This document shows positions 27,420 through 40,089 of a DNA stretch of 64,000 bases, one piece after another (positions within the stretch are counted from its first letter, which is position 1; every line of letters starts with the position of its first letter). The notes below the pieces were generated by a model. The model was not told the DNA's origin. It made no database searches and saw only the letters and a program-made list of their open reading frames with translations. The position numbers and the translations under genes are program-made. The DNA comes from Tyto alba (lineage: Eukaryota > Chordata > Aves > Strigiformes > Tytonidae): NCBI RefSeq assembly GCF_018691265.1, contig NW_024881322.1, positions 17,789,107 to 17,853,106 of the forward strand. Direction: 5' to 3'.

Positions 27420-29116
27420 GATAAGTGATATAGCAACAAACCACTTAGTGAATAGTTTTGTCATAGAAGAAAATCCTCAGTTAAGAGTGACAAGAGGAAG
27501 TTAGTATATACCTAAGTATGTGAGTCCCTAGATATCCATATCTCTAATTTCCATGTGAATGGCTGCTTACTGTAGGTTGCTCTTGCCAGTCTTCTGATTG
27601 TTAATACTTGTGCACATGCTAGCCTGTCCCATCCATACCACTCACTGACATATAAAGCCTCTTAACATAAGAATCAGTGCATAGCTCTGTTTTTCAATTG
27701 CCTGTTTAAATCACTTTCCATAGCAAAGCTTAATCACCTGTTTGCAGGAGGAGGGAGGGAATAAGGGGGGATGGGGGAATGGGGTGGGATGAGAATGGTA
27801 ATGGGATCTGGGTTTTTCAGTAAAGGTTTTCTTCTGATTCAGATAGCAGTTTGCAAGTGAGTGGCTAAAAGGGGTCTAGCCATTTGAGTTGTAAAGTTTT
27901 TGACATTTCTGGATAAATGCCCTTTTAGAGGCATTTTTTAAATTTATGCGACCTTTAACATAAGCAGAACTATCAAGGCCATGTTCTTTTCTGCTTTTCT
28001 CAACAAAACCATTCACTTCCTTTCCTTTAATTTCTCTTTCATTTTTTCTGGAAACTTCTGTTACCAGAAGTGGTCTTTAGTCTATCCTTTTAAGTAAATT
28101 CTGCAACTCAAGGTGAAGAACAAGATTTCAATATCTGTCTGCCAGATGAGAAGCACTTTATATAAAAAAAATCAGGATCACTTGTACTATTTTGATTTTA
28201 GAGAAGGTTAACGTTCCTGAATTTCTTGGCTAGCTCTGATGAAGCAGTACAGCTTGTTGGAACTTAATAGTTTGTTTTGAACACACACAAGCCTGTTTTT
28301 TCACTTGTTAGCCTTGTAGCACATTTCTGTGAGTACTATGACATTTGGTGTTCAAGAACAAACCATACACTGTGTTTTGTATTGAAATGTGAATCAACAT
28401 CCCTAAACCTGTAAATGTTATTGAATATGTTTGTTAAACTGGCATCTCTGCAGAGACCTTAATTGGAGAAGATGCCATCAGAGCAATTGTTCCTTTCCAT
28501 AATTCATTGAGAAACCAGATTCTAAGTATGGTAAAATCCAGGGACTATTTACTCAATAACAGTAAGTCTAAGTGAAGTCTGAATAGTATTAAAACATGTC
28601 CCTCTCTGTGTCCTAAAAACAAAAAGGAAAGATGGACTGGAAAAGATAGTTCTAAAAAAACTATAACCTAATTATGCTATATACTTTCATGAAGTAAAGA
28701 TGTAAATATACAAGGTATCCTTTTCAGAAGAACTCTGCATTGTAAACTTATTTTTCTATTTTAAGAGTAAAATATTTTGCTGCAAATAAGATATTTTACT
28801 GTTATATTTACTTATTTTTAGGTTTGAAAGAGATTATTACATTTAATTCTAGACATAATTTAACAGAAACAGAAGTCCCAGGTTTTTCTAAAAGGAGCAG
28901 AACTATGAAACCAGGTTGGTTATGGACTGTAGCCCTCCATGACAGCATTGACCAGGTTTTCCTCATTTCTCTTGTGGGCTCACCTCTGTGGTATTCTCAT
29001 AACTCCCACTTCTCTATTTTCCTTTTAGTTTCCAAACTGCACAAAACGGATTCAAAAATGGGAAAGAAAGGGGAAATTAACAAGGATGTCTGGTGAGCTT
29101 TCCACTGAGAACAAAA

Positions 29117-29136
29117 AACAAACCAAACCAAACCAA
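29117..29136. repeat. (AAACC)n short tandem repeat
   Basis: Four imperfect AAACC units bordered by A runs. Confidence 0.7.
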
Positions 29137-31663
29137 AAAAAATATTTGTTTCATGTGACAAGTAACTGTGGTTAGTTCTAGAAATCACCTGCTCCAACTC
29201 AGTAGTGAAGAATATATGTATGTGGTAGATGGTATATAGTGACATACTTGAGGAGTGAGGAAACCTGATGCATAGGTTGATATCAAGACATGGATCACAT
29301 TTAAATTTATTTTAAAAGCTGTAACTCTATGAAAGGCTCATTCAGTGTGATTTCTAGAGGTCTTAGCTTTAAAGTTATAGGCTTCTTCACAACTGTTTTT
29401 GTTTATATTCAATGGTCACTGTATTTTAATTATTTTTGCTCATTTCCCTTTGTGTTAATAAGAAGCTAAAAGAAAATAGAAATAAATCAAACTGTCTTCA
29501 AAGCAGTTATTATTCTAATAATGTGCAGAAAGACAATTAGAAATCCTGTTGTGTGTAAAACACTAAAAATAGAATAATATTTAGTTTCTGTTGATAAAAT
29601 GCATAAATGGATTGTATAGCTCATTGGTTAGGGATTGGAGACAATTATTTAATCAGTTTGGCTTTAATTATTGTGCAAAAATAAAAGAGGATCTATAATA
29701 AACCCAAGAGCTCAGTTAGGATAATATAGATAATATGTGCATACATTACAATAGAACAGTAATTCCAGTTCAGTATTTTTCTAATACAGTGTAGAGAAAA
29801 ATCTATATTGGGAGGTAATCGGTAATCTTTATTTTCCAGGTGATATCCTTAAAGAAGTTCTGAAGGCTCCAGTAAATCTTTTTTATCTTTACTTAAAGGT
29901 AAACCTATGATCCCCGAAAAATTTAGCATATGAAATTCTTAAAGTAAGGAGAGATCTGTGGCTAAACTGGTTCTAAAATTGTGTCCAACCTTTGTTTATG
30001 TAACTCTGTTCCTTAGAGCATCTATAATTAATTAGAAATTAAAATTTGTAGATCAAATTGAATCAGGTGGAGGTTTTCAATCATTCTTTTTTTTTTGACA
30101 TAAATTCAGGTTATTTAGCTTTTATAAGCAAGGAAATTTAAGAAAAGGTCTTGATTGTTTTATTAGTAAATGTCCCTTTTCAGCAGGGCTAAAGGGCAAT
30201 CAGCTCACTACATTGGGCTACTAAATCTTTAAAACTTTGAAAAAATATCTTCTGGATTATTTTTACTTTATATAAACACTATAATGAGATGAGATGTTAT
30301 CAGTATTGGAGAACATTGTGTTTGCTGAAATTTACTGGCCTAATAGTTCCACATCACTGGCTTTTAAAATATTTTTGTGACTGTTAGCAGTTTTTAATTG
30401 TTGAATGTATTATTCTTTGCCTTTCAAAAAAAATGGTGAACATGACAGCAGAATTGTCTCTTACTGTCTGAAGTACTGAATATTTGTCATGATTTACTAA
30501 ATTTTTACTCATAGACTTGAAATTAGACATTTAGGAAGAAACTGGTAATCTGGACTTTTCCTGCTGAGAAAGTTGAGGATGAAATCTCATTTTACCATTG
30601 CTTGACTGGTTTTAGGCAAGATACAAACTGATATCACTTATGCCCAATCATAAACAATATTTTGCCAATTAAAAATGTGTCCACTCCTCTTTTAATTCAT
30701 ATTATTCTGTGTCAGTTTTAACAGTTTTAACTCATTTTTCCTCTCAGTTTTTCTGATAAGTAGTGAATATATTTTTCTTACCAAATGCTATAAGGCCTGT
30801 TTTATACTTCCTAATTAATTCCACATGCTATTCCTTTTAAATATATGGAGAGAAAATAGACTTTCCAGTTTCCTTCAGTGTATTACAAATACTTTTAAAT
30901 TAATTCTAGATTCACTAAGGGTGGAAGGGACCTCTGGAGACTGTCTAATCTCTCTGCTCAAAGCAGGGTCAGCTAGAGCATGTTGCTCAGGATCATGGCT
31001 AGGAAGGTTTTGAATATGTCCAAGGATGCAGATGCCATCTGTGCAGCCTGTCTCGGTATTTGACCACCCTCATAGTAAAAAAGGTATTTCATAGATTTAT
31101 ATGGAATTTCCTGTGTTTCAATTTGTTCTGTCACTGGTAGCAGAGGAACTGAGAAGACTCTGTCTCTCTGCTCATTACTCCATCCCAGCAGGTATTTGTA
31201 CACATTGAAGGCTTCCTTGAGCCTTCTCTTTCTGAAGTTCCTTCTCTTCCATTGTTCCTAAACAATGTCAACTCTCCCTGGATCTCCTTATCAGCCGCTC
31301 CAGTCTCTTAATCATCTTAGTGGCCCTGTGCTGAACACACTCTGGTTGGTCTGTGGCTTGTTTGGGTTTTCTTTTGACTGTACATCTGAGAACCAGACCC
31401 AGCACTCCAGTTGTGGTCTCACCACTGCTGAACAGAGGGAAAGATTACCTCCCTTGACTTGTTGGCAGCGCTTTTCTTAAGGCAGCCCCAGAAACTGTTG
31501 TACATCCTTTCTGCAAGGGCATATTTCTGGTTCAGCTTAAGTCTGGCAGGACTCTCAGGTCCTGTTCTGAAAACCTACCTTCCAGCTGGTCAGCTGAAGT
31601 GTGTATTGGTGCATGGGCTTATTTTTCTCCAGATTTGGGACTCTATGTTTCCCTCTGTTGAAC

Positions 31664-32199
31664 TTAATGATAACTGTCAGCCCATTTTTCCAACTTGTTG
31701 ATGTCTTTCTGAATGGCAGCACAACCATCAGGAGTGTCAACCACTCTTCCTAGTTCTGTATCATCTGCAAAATTGATGAGGGTGTACTCTGTCCCATCAG
31801 CCAGGTCATTAGTGATGATGTTAAGAAGTATTGGCTTCAGTATTGACCCCTGTGGTATACCACTCATGACTGACCTCAAACTGGACTTCATATGGCTGAT
31901 CACAATCCTTTGAGTGCAGTATTTAAACAATTTTCAGTTCACCTCACTTTTCACTTCCCTAGCCCTTACTTCATTTGTTTGTGATGATGTATTGGGAGAC
32001 CAACCAAAGCCTTAGTAGGGTCAAGACAGACAATGTCCAGTGCTCTTCCCCCATCCACCGAGCCAGTCATTTTGTTGTGAAAGCCCATCTGGTTGGCCAA
32101 TTGTGATTTGCCCTTTGTAAATCCATACTGACTTCTCCTAACCGCCTTATTGTTCTTCATATGTTTCGAAACGGTTGTCAGGATTATCTGCTGTACCAC
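31664..32199 (-). pseudogene. CR1 reverse transcriptase remnant
   Basis: The - strand frame at 32199-31966 holds QYGFTKGKS and, further on, ALDIVCLDPTKAL, matching the fingers/palm blocks of CR1 reverse transcriptase (usually with the catalytic Asp in a LDFSKAFD context). The frame at 31930-31664 holds SGIPQGS and the catalytic box FADD at 31771-31760. A frameshift or stop separates the two frames. The FADD box survives, but the protein is not expressible. Confidence 0.92.
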
Positions 32200-32519
32200 C
32201 TTCCCAGGGATTAAGGTGAGGCTGACCAGCCTGTCATTCCCCAGTTCCTCCTTCTTGCTCTTCCTATAGGTAGGAGTGAGATTTGACTTGCTCTGATCCT
32301 CAAGAACCTTTCCTGCTCACCGTGACCTCTCAAAGATAATTGAGAGTGTCTTCACAATGACATTGGCTAGCTTGCTCAGCACTCATGGCTGGGTGCATTC
32401 CATTAAGTGTCATGGATTTATGTGTATGCACTAATACAATCCTCCTGAACCTATGGCAAGTCTTCCTTGCTGCAGACTTTTCCACTGGTCACAAGGATCT
32501 GAGTTTGCTGAAGGAAATC

Positions 32520-32810
32520 TTACCAGCAAAGATCAAGGTGAAGAAGACATTGAGTACTTTGACTCCCTCCATGTCCTTTGTCACCACATCCTCTGCCCCA
32601 TTCAGCAGCAGGCCGACATTTTCTAGAGTTTTCCTTTTGCTGCTGATGTACTTCTAGAAACCTTTCTTGCTGTCCTTCATGATCCTTGCCAGATTTAATT
32701 CCATATGGGCTTTGGATTTCCTGTCTTTGTACCTGCAAACTCAAATAGTCTGTCTGTATTCCTCCTGGATCACCTACTCCTGCTTCCAGCTCTTGTATGG
32801 TTCCTTTCAT
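32520..32810 (-). pseudogene. CR1 ORF2 linker between endonuclease and reverse transcriptase
   Basis: The - strand frame resembles the CR1 segment that normally reads like KGFFKYINSKRKTRENVGPLL; here related residues such as RFLEVHQQQKENSRK are visible with shifts. It lies exactly between the endonuclease and reverse transcriptase remnants, which confirms one collinear element. Confidence 0.75.
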
Positions 32811-33239
32811 GTTTGAGTTTTGTCAGGAGCTTCTTGTTGATACATTCAGTCCTCCTGCTACCTTTGTTTGATTTCCTACATGTGAGGATAGACCATTCTT
32901 GAGCATGAGGTTGTGATCCTTGAAACCAGCTCTCCTGGATCCTTTTCCTCACCAGGACTTTATCCCATTGGATTCTTCATAGTATAATGGTTTTCTTTCC
33001 TCAAGTCTACATTTGTCATCTTGCTTTTTGTCTTGTTCTTTCCTCACAGGATCCTGAACTTTGCCATCTCATGGTTGCTGCAGGCAAGGCTGTTCCCAGT
33101 CTTCATTCTGAGCAGTTCTTCCTTGTTTGTAAGTGTCAGGTCCAGCATAATGTCTCCCCTAGTCAGCTCCTTGAACACGTGTCAGGAAACTGTTGTCAAC
33201 GCACCCCAGAAGCAATGAATTTACAAACCTGGATTGCTT

Positions 33240-33660
33240 TTGCCCTGCTGTGTAGTGCCTCCAGTGAGTATCAGGGTAGTTGAAGTCCCCCATGAAGACC
33301 AGAACATGAGAAGAAAGCTTCTTCTACTTCTTCCTTATTGGTTGGGCTGTAGCAGACACACACAACAGTGTCAGTTACGTTTGTGTGCCCTTTAACCTTG
33401 GCTCATAAGCTCTCAGCTGGCTCATTATTCATCCCGAGGCAGAGCTCCATGCATTCCTGTTGCTGACTCACATACACGATAGGTGTATCTCCTTGCCCAC
33501 ATGGCACACCTTTCTTAAAACACCCTGTATCTATCCAATGTAACATTCCTGTTGTATGAGCTATTACACCACATCTCCGTGATCCAAATGAGATGATAGC
33601 TCTGCAATTACACATCCACCTCAAGTTCCTCCTGTCTATTACACATCTCACACGCGTTAG
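33240..33660 (-). pseudogene. CR1 endonuclease remnant
   Basis: On the - strand, translation around 33250-33310 gives LVFMGDFNYPDTHW, the conserved GDFN catalytic motif of AP-endonuclease-like LINE domains. The frame upstream (33651-33403) ends in NNEPAESL, in the place where related elements read ESLWV. The two parts are in broken frames. The domain normally nicks target DNA for retrotransposition; this copy is dead. Confidence 0.85.
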
Positions 33661-33700
33661 TCTACAGGCACTTCAGATGGGCACCAGTCATGCTGATTTC

Positions 33701-34978
33701 CCAGAAAAAAATGTAAGAGCTTTAGGCATATCAGCCTAAATATCTCATCATTTGTCTGTCTGTCAACTGAAAGGCCATGGTCGTTAAATTGTCATTACCA
33801 TTGAAGTTATTAATGGGAAGAACCTTGAAAGTTTGAACAAACGTTTGAAAATCCCAAAGCTTATTAAACTATTTTAAATCTGGTTAAAATATCACTCAGA
33901 AAATGGCTTTATGTATGATTTCTCAGAGTTCTAAAAATGGTCTCTGTCTGCTTCTAACCGATACCAGAGAGTTTATGTGATTTTGAAGTAAAAACATGAA
34001 ATATATTTCCGTTAGAACAATATTGATCTTGGACTTTAAAGGTTTTAGACTTCTAGCAGATCTTTCACTGAGCATGGACTGAGTTCATAATAAAATCCAA
34101 AACACAGAGAAGGTCAAGTGGTTTTGAGTTCTGCTGTGAACATTAATACAGCGCTAGTTTGAGTCCTTGTTAACAGAGCAGTTTAATTCTCTGTTGTTAG
34201 TCTAGTGAATATGTATAAATTGCAGTGCCAAGAGTAAGTAGCATAGTAAAAAAATTGTCCCTTAATTGTAACAGTTTTGAACTGCTTGATAATAGTTGGT
34301 ATCTTTTAGCTGGTTAAAGCATTTATAGTGGGAAAATATTTCCTGGTAAAATGACAGTGGATTACACAATAGTTGGGTTCTGAAGCTTCTGTCACTTTAT
34401 TTTTATGGGTATTAACATCTAATTATATACTTGCTTTAGTCTGATCAGTTGACAACAATTTGCAAAGGAATTGATCAGAAACTTTGGTCCAGCATTACAA
34501 ATTCCTCCCCATTTGCAATAGTTAAACACAACAGCAAGTGCACAGAATGTTTTGTGCATCCAACTATTTGGGAGAGTAATGCTTTCAGTTGGATTCCTTG
34601 GCCTGTAAATGTAACTCTTCCAAAGGGGCAGAAGGAATCTGTGTGTGAGAAATATAATCTAATTGTGTCTGTGTCAAGGTTTGGTGACTTCAGTTCATGT
34701 TTAGAGTATATGGGAAAAAAAAGGAGGCAGAAAGACCAGACTGAAGTAGGATTTGATCTTTCTCTTTGTAGGTGTTCCCCTAGGGAATTAAGAGTCATTT
34801 ACCATCCTGTTTTGGTAATAGGATACTGTTTTCAAACTTTCTGTAATACAATAATGCAAACAGCAGCAAGTAGTGCTATTATGTGTTTCTCAACCAAAGA
34901 AGTTTCACTTCAAATATCTGCGGTTTGCTTCAACTCTAATAAATAAGATTGTAGCACTAGCAACAAATTAATTCTTAG
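33701..34978. other. Intronic-looking DNA with one 165-codon open frame
   Basis: This stretch holds the longest open frame of the window, 34449-34946 (+), 165 codons and rich in Cys. It has no recognised domain, no splice-site pair that would make it a CNTNAP exon, and no promoter. It ends 32 bases before the next LTR-like unit, so it might be leftover retroviral sequence, but no retroviral motif was found in it. It may be a chance frame. Confidence 0.5.
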
Positions 34979-35666
34979 TGTGTATTGATGTGATCATGTA
35001 TCCAGAACTCAGTAAACATAAAACAAAGTGAATCAAAAAAATGCCCAAACAATAGGCCTCAAACCAGTTGACTTCTGAGTGAATCCCCCGACCAGCAATC
35101 AGCACCTTATCAGCAGCACGAAGCAACCAGCATCTTATCAGCGTGAAATGCACCCCTGGGAACAATCCCTGGGAACTATAAGTAAACAACAGGAACTAAC
35201 TCTAAATCCCAAATGTAAAGAAAACCAGAAACTCCTCAGACGTTCCCGGATCCTGGCCAGTTCCGGACACGCCTGAGTGAGGCACGTCAATCTACCAGCT
35301 ATCTCCCCTGCATTTTGTACAGATTTGTTTGTTAATCTGTACAAAAGCCGGGCCCCCTCCCAGCACAGACGCAGACCTCCCCTACGAGCAGACGCCCTGC
35401 GTGGGACTTCCCAGCTGCCGGGACAGGCTCTGCGACCCTTGGCTGGGACGGGGCTCCCCAGCTGGTGCACGGGGCGGGGGGACGGTGAAGTAGGAGGGCA
35501 ACTGGTGATGGATCTTTCTTAATCACTATAGCCAGCTTTATGTAGTAATGACTGGGTGCATTACCTCGCTTATTCTTTCTGCTGCTTTAAACTAAGTAAA
35601 ATAAGCCTATTTATTTAGCTTGGTGTCTGTGTCCTTTGTGTTAACCCCATCAATTGGCAAAACACA
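34979..35666 (+). mobile_element. Probable ERV solo LTR, family C
   Basis: A GC-rich core (35220-35480) is embedded in AT-rich DNA. The unit runs from a TG near 34979 to a CA near 35664-35666. Close to its right end is a polyadenylation-like AAAATAAG followed by a GT-rich stretch (35598-35645), the order expected for a + strand LTR. Internal short repeats (ccctgggaac twice; cagca-c/t-cttatcag twice) and a perfect hairpin (listed separately) support a distinct inserted unit. No target-site duplication could be matched, so the ends are approximate. No adjoining retroviral gene was recognised. Confidence 0.55.
35313..35346. repeat. Perfect 13-bp stem, 8-base loop hairpin
   Basis: The arms ttttgtacagatt and aatctgtacaaaa are exact reverse complements around the loop tgtttgtt. 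It sits at the start of the GC-rich core of the probable LTR, where it would form an RNA hairpin if transcribed or a binding palindrome in DNA. Confidence 0.85.
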
Positions 35667-36454
35667 AAGATATATAATAGTATAAAAATATTCTATTAAT
35701 ATATAAATAGATAAATGTGGTCAGACAGAGAAGGCGGTAAGTTGTTGAAATATTTTTTCTAGTTTTTCAAATTTATGCTTGATGAAGTCAGAACCTCATT
35801 ATTAATTTTAAAACTTGGCTTTCAATGGTATAAGTATATTTCTTCTGCAAAGACAAGGGAAGGGGTTAAATATTCCTATCCTTCTGTTATCATTCCTGTC
35901 ACTAAAATAATCTGGAGTTTGGACCTAAGAACTGCATAAAAAGGAACACATTCCGAGGCCTTGCTCCCTGAAGTCACACCTAATTTTATGCTATTAACTA
36001 GTAAAATTGGAAATTGGAGGAGCAGTAAAGACCTATTCATGATAACTAACAGTGGCAGAATCAAGCAACTGACATCTACAGGTTTCCAGAAAGAGCAAAG
36101 GTGAAAGCTGAGCATTCTTTACTGAAAAATAATAAATAAGGATAAGATAGTATATATAGGCTTTTATAATGAGAAACACTTCAGTAGGTAGTGTTTCTCA
36201 AAGGAGACAGAAATAATGGCATACTAATGTCTGTATTTAGAATATCTTAATAATTTACAATAGATTCAAATGTTCAGTATTTCATCCGTTGCCAAATGTT
36301 GGACTCTGGGTTTTACTTTGTTGTTTGTCCTTGCTGATTGATTCATTTCATCACTGGACTCTGTTAGCTTAGATCAGCTGAATATGCATCTTCTCAGTCA
36401 TTCTGAGTCCAAAATTTGCATTATAAAGTTCAATTCATGCTTAAAATAGTAGAG
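35667..36454. other. Intronic-looking DNA, nothing recognised
   Basis: AT-rich sequence without a recognised gene or repeat. Confidence 0.6.
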
Positions 36455-36540
36455 TAGTTTGTTTGGAATGTGCCTTTGGAGGTCATGTGGTTCAGTTCTC
36501 CTTGTTCACAGCAGAGCCAAATTCAAAGTTAAATCACATT
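36455..36540 (-). mobile_element. Short old CR1 3'-end fragment
   Basis: The + strand reads ctttggaggtcatgtggttc and then a motif like cacagcagagccaa. This follows the order of the reverse-complemented CR1 tail (ggacctctggaggtcatctagtcc, then aaagcagggccaac). It is much diverged and under 100 bases, so it is an old fossil; the match could be partly chance. Confidence 0.5.
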
Positions 36541-39500
36541 TATATAGTGTGATGGGTCTAAAACCCACTGTAAGCCTTGGCTTCAAACACAGGAAATGCA
36601 GCTAGCTACTGAATTTCTCACAGCTTATCTTATTTTGTGGCCTTTTCTTTCACTAATGCTTCATAACTAATACTGTAATGAGAGTGAAATGCAAACAGTA
36701 ATCCCTGAGTGATCTGACTTCACTCACCTTAGAGTGTTCCAAAATCAACCCACACTATTTTTCCAGAAAAGTATTGTTGATATTAAATTGCTAGCAACAT
36801 GGTTTTTAAATCCTTGGAGTCATTAAAGTCTTTGCCTAATAAAAGACTTCAGGCTTTGGCTTCTGTGCAAATCTTTGTTGGTGAGGCAATTTAAAGACTT
36901 TATTGAAAACTGCATATTCAGAGTAACATCTCTAGATATTGCATTTAATTTTCTTGAAAATGAATTAGTTCTCATAAATGAGTGGCTCAGTTTGGTCACT
37001 GCAAGAGCAATTCCCTCCTCTGTTTCTAAAGCAAGGAACATTCCCCTGCAGATTTTCAATTTTCAAAGGCATAGAACTTGTGAAAAAAATATTATAGATT
37101 CACTTAAATAGTATTCATAAGAATCTCCCTGTCTCCCGGTCTTTTACGGTATTCAAGAGCAATGGCAGGCAAGTGTATGTTTATAAAAGATAAGGTGGTA
37201 GCTCAGACTGTTGCATAAGCAGTCAGTTGAAGCAATGGGTCCACCCTCTTGTTAAGCCCAATGCCATTGGATATTTTTTAGTTTTCTTTTCCTGCTATTG
37301 CTTCCTCATGCCATCAAGGTCAGACCTGCCAGTAGAAGTGATTCCTCCAATTTGTCCTCCTTTGGAACCCTGTATAAGTACACTGAAGTGAATTTGCCTA
37401 TGTTTCAAGGTTACAGAAAACACAGTGAGTCTTAAGTTTAGGAGTTTCTAGTGGCATGTTGCTACTAAGGTATGTCAAGTGGTCTGAAAATGATTTCCAT
37501 TCTCAAACTGACCTTGCAGACACTTGCATTCATAAACTGTCCTCCAAAATCAAAATACATTTAAGGTAACTATTAAATCTGCATGTTTCCCACAATTATG
37601 AATTAGCCTCTGTGAATGGTGGACTTAGGACTCAGTTTATATTTTACCTATTCTCACTTTATAAAACTTTTTATAAACTGTTAAAATAATTTAACAAAAT
37701 TTAAGTCAATTGATATTTGAGATGTCCACCCTGGAAAGAGGCCCCTATCTTCAAGTATCCGTTAATGTATGATTCAGCATCAACACAAATATGCCTACAC
37801 ACTAAGCTGGGATTGAAAATACAAACCACACTAATTCTGTTCCTGCTGAAGTAGTATGCTCATTAAAGCTTCTTTGCTTTGCTCACTGGGAGCAAACTTG
37901 AACACATACTGCATAAAATACAATATGCATACCTTGTACAAAATATGCAAATCTGAAAGGCAATGATCCTGTGGTTAAATAGAAAGTGAAATATGAAGGT
38001 TTTCCAATAATGTTATGATAATTGAACTATGTATTCATTCCCACCTGGCTGTGAAATAAATTGCTATGGATTTGCAGTAAAATCTAAATGTCCCTATATT
38101 ATTAGGAAAGCAGACCTGAAACTATTTCTGGGAAGATCTTTCATTAAAGACCCTTCATTTAATGACAACAAACATTAATGACAAAAATATCAAAATGAAA
38201 TATGGGAAAATAGTAGTAATGTAGTTATGACTAAATGTCAGTTGTTGACAATTATTTTCCATTTAAAATAATCTCACTTTTAGAAAATAACTCCAATTGT
38301 TAAGGTTTCTAGCTCAATATCTTTGACCATGTTAATTTTGCTAACTCCAGATCTTCAGCCACTGTTTGTGTCTTTTTCCTAGTTTCAGTTCAAAATGGTT
38401 GTGACATTCAGCACTAATGCACATGCTTCATGTAGCACAGAGCATGCATTCCTGTACTGTGACTGAACAGTCATCTTGGCATTCACTGAAGCTTATCAGT
38501 TTTTTCCTCTCTTCATATTTAATAGAAACCTTTCCTCTTTCTCTCTCTCTCCCTGCTGAAGTACACACAGATCAATTCCAGATGTGTTGTTTGCCCCCTC
38601 GTTCTCCATCAAATGTGCATCTCTTTCCTGCAGGTCAAAAGACAACATTTCATACAATACAGTAACTGGCTGGCAGAGTCACAAGCAGCTGACCCTGAGG
38701 GGATTCTTGCAATGATATTCCTCTCTTTTTTTTCCCATTGTTGGTTATATAACAGTGAGTCTTTAGACACTTGTTTTTTCTTGGGTTTGAGTCCTCTTGA
38801 TTTACAGACAAACTTCTAAAGATATAAGCTCTAACAGTTCAAAATATAAAAGAAAATAATAGACTTAAAACAGTAATTTGAACATTAGCATTATTTGGGG
38901 GAAGAAGTGTTTTCTTAACACTTTCAGTTATAATTCTGTAATTAGCACTTTTCCAAAAAAATACCCCTCAGTGTAACAGAGAATTGGGGTTTTTAAAATT
39001 TATCTGTTGAGACTTCAGTGGAGGCTATTTGTTTACTTATGATACTAGAGTGGTTGTATCCTGAGTACCTACAGCACTAAAAGAAATTAAATCTGGTTCT
39101 CTGCTCTGTTTTAAAGATCTGAGTCCATCATCTCCAGTGCACAAAAAGAACTGAACCCTAAAATGAGCTCTTGATTTTTGATTTCACCTTATAGAGATAC
39201 ATAGTAGACACCCAAGAAATCATTGCTGAAGGGAAGTTTGAGAGAGGTTAAAAGGACATCATAGATGTTTGGGAGTACTTTTTAAAAGATTTAAATGCTT
39301 ACGTAGCAGAAAAATATTTGTCAGCTTAATAAAAAACTAATATAGGTCCTTAATAAACCATGTCATTTTAGTCATATTAGGTTTTATTTACCTGTGGTTT
39401 TATTTTTTTCCCTCTCATGCTTGACCCAGAATTTAAGTGAAAAATGCTACTGAAATATGACATTGCAATGTTGTCCATCACCTGTTTTGTCTACTGAAAT

Positions 39501-40089
39501 GTTGCCTGATTAAAAAAAGTCTAACAATATTTAAAACATAAAACTCAAATCAACATTATTTTACAGGATTCTTTTGAACTGTACTTTGAAAACTGAATAA
39601 ATAGTTGACATCTGGGGTATTTTTATTGTAAAAGAATTAGAGTATCTTTTTTTTTTTATAATCAAAGAGAATAAGTTAATATTGGAAAGATAAACTTTCA
39701 TATATTCTGATACATCTCTGGTCTGGGGATACCTGGGACTCAGGAGACTTAGACAGCACCTGGGCTAGCAGAATTCAGATTTCATACTAGAAACTGCCAG
39801 ATAACATGCAAAAAATGGAAGTGTGGATATGCATCAACCAGAAGGATTGTGTTGAAACAAGGAGGAACTGAGAGATCCAGGGATACGTAGTTACTGCAGT
39901 GAAGGGACGTTTTGAGTACCTAAATGAAGAAACATTTCCAAGAGCAAAGACCATTCACCAGCGAGTTCTAAAGGCAGACAGATATGAAAAATAAGCAACT
40001 ATTAACTGATTGCTTATCTCTCTTGTCAGTCAGTGTTCTAGTAGTATAGAAGCTGGGAAAAGTGACAACACTTTATGAAGGATAACAGG
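36541..40089. other. Intronic-looking DNA, no gene recognised
   Basis: AT-rich sequence with short open frames. The 38613-38819 (+) frame follows an acceptor-like cctgcag at 38634, but no domain or donor supports an exon. Confidence 0.55.

Larger units (their letters stand above)
26898..30904. other. Intronic-looking DNA, no gene recognised
   Basis: AT-rich sequence with short unsupported open frames and two simple repeats, listed separately. A tRNA-A-box-like stretch at 29613-29640 has no matching B box. Confidence 0.6.
30905..33700 (-). mobile_element. CR1 LINE, long but degenerate, - strand
   Basis: Read on the - strand this is a 2.8 kb CR1 non-LTR retrotransposon carrying, in order, much of the endonuclease, the linker, the reverse transcriptase and the typical CR1 3' tail. 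The tail near 30912-30975 carries the complement of the familiar ggaagggacctctggaga motif seen in bird CR1 copies. The 5' end is truncated near the start of the endonuclease, as usual for CR1. Frameshifts and stops break the reading frame throughout, so it cannot be active. It is antisense to the CNTNAP gene. Confidence 0.93.

Noticed and set aside
29613..29640. tRNA-like A box (tagctcattggttaggga)
   Set aside because: No B box or foldable tRNA follows; probably chance or a very old SINE trace.
38613..38819. Acceptor-like cctgcag followed by an open frame
   Set aside because: No donor in frame, no CNTNAP or other domain; acceptor-like strings are common in introns.
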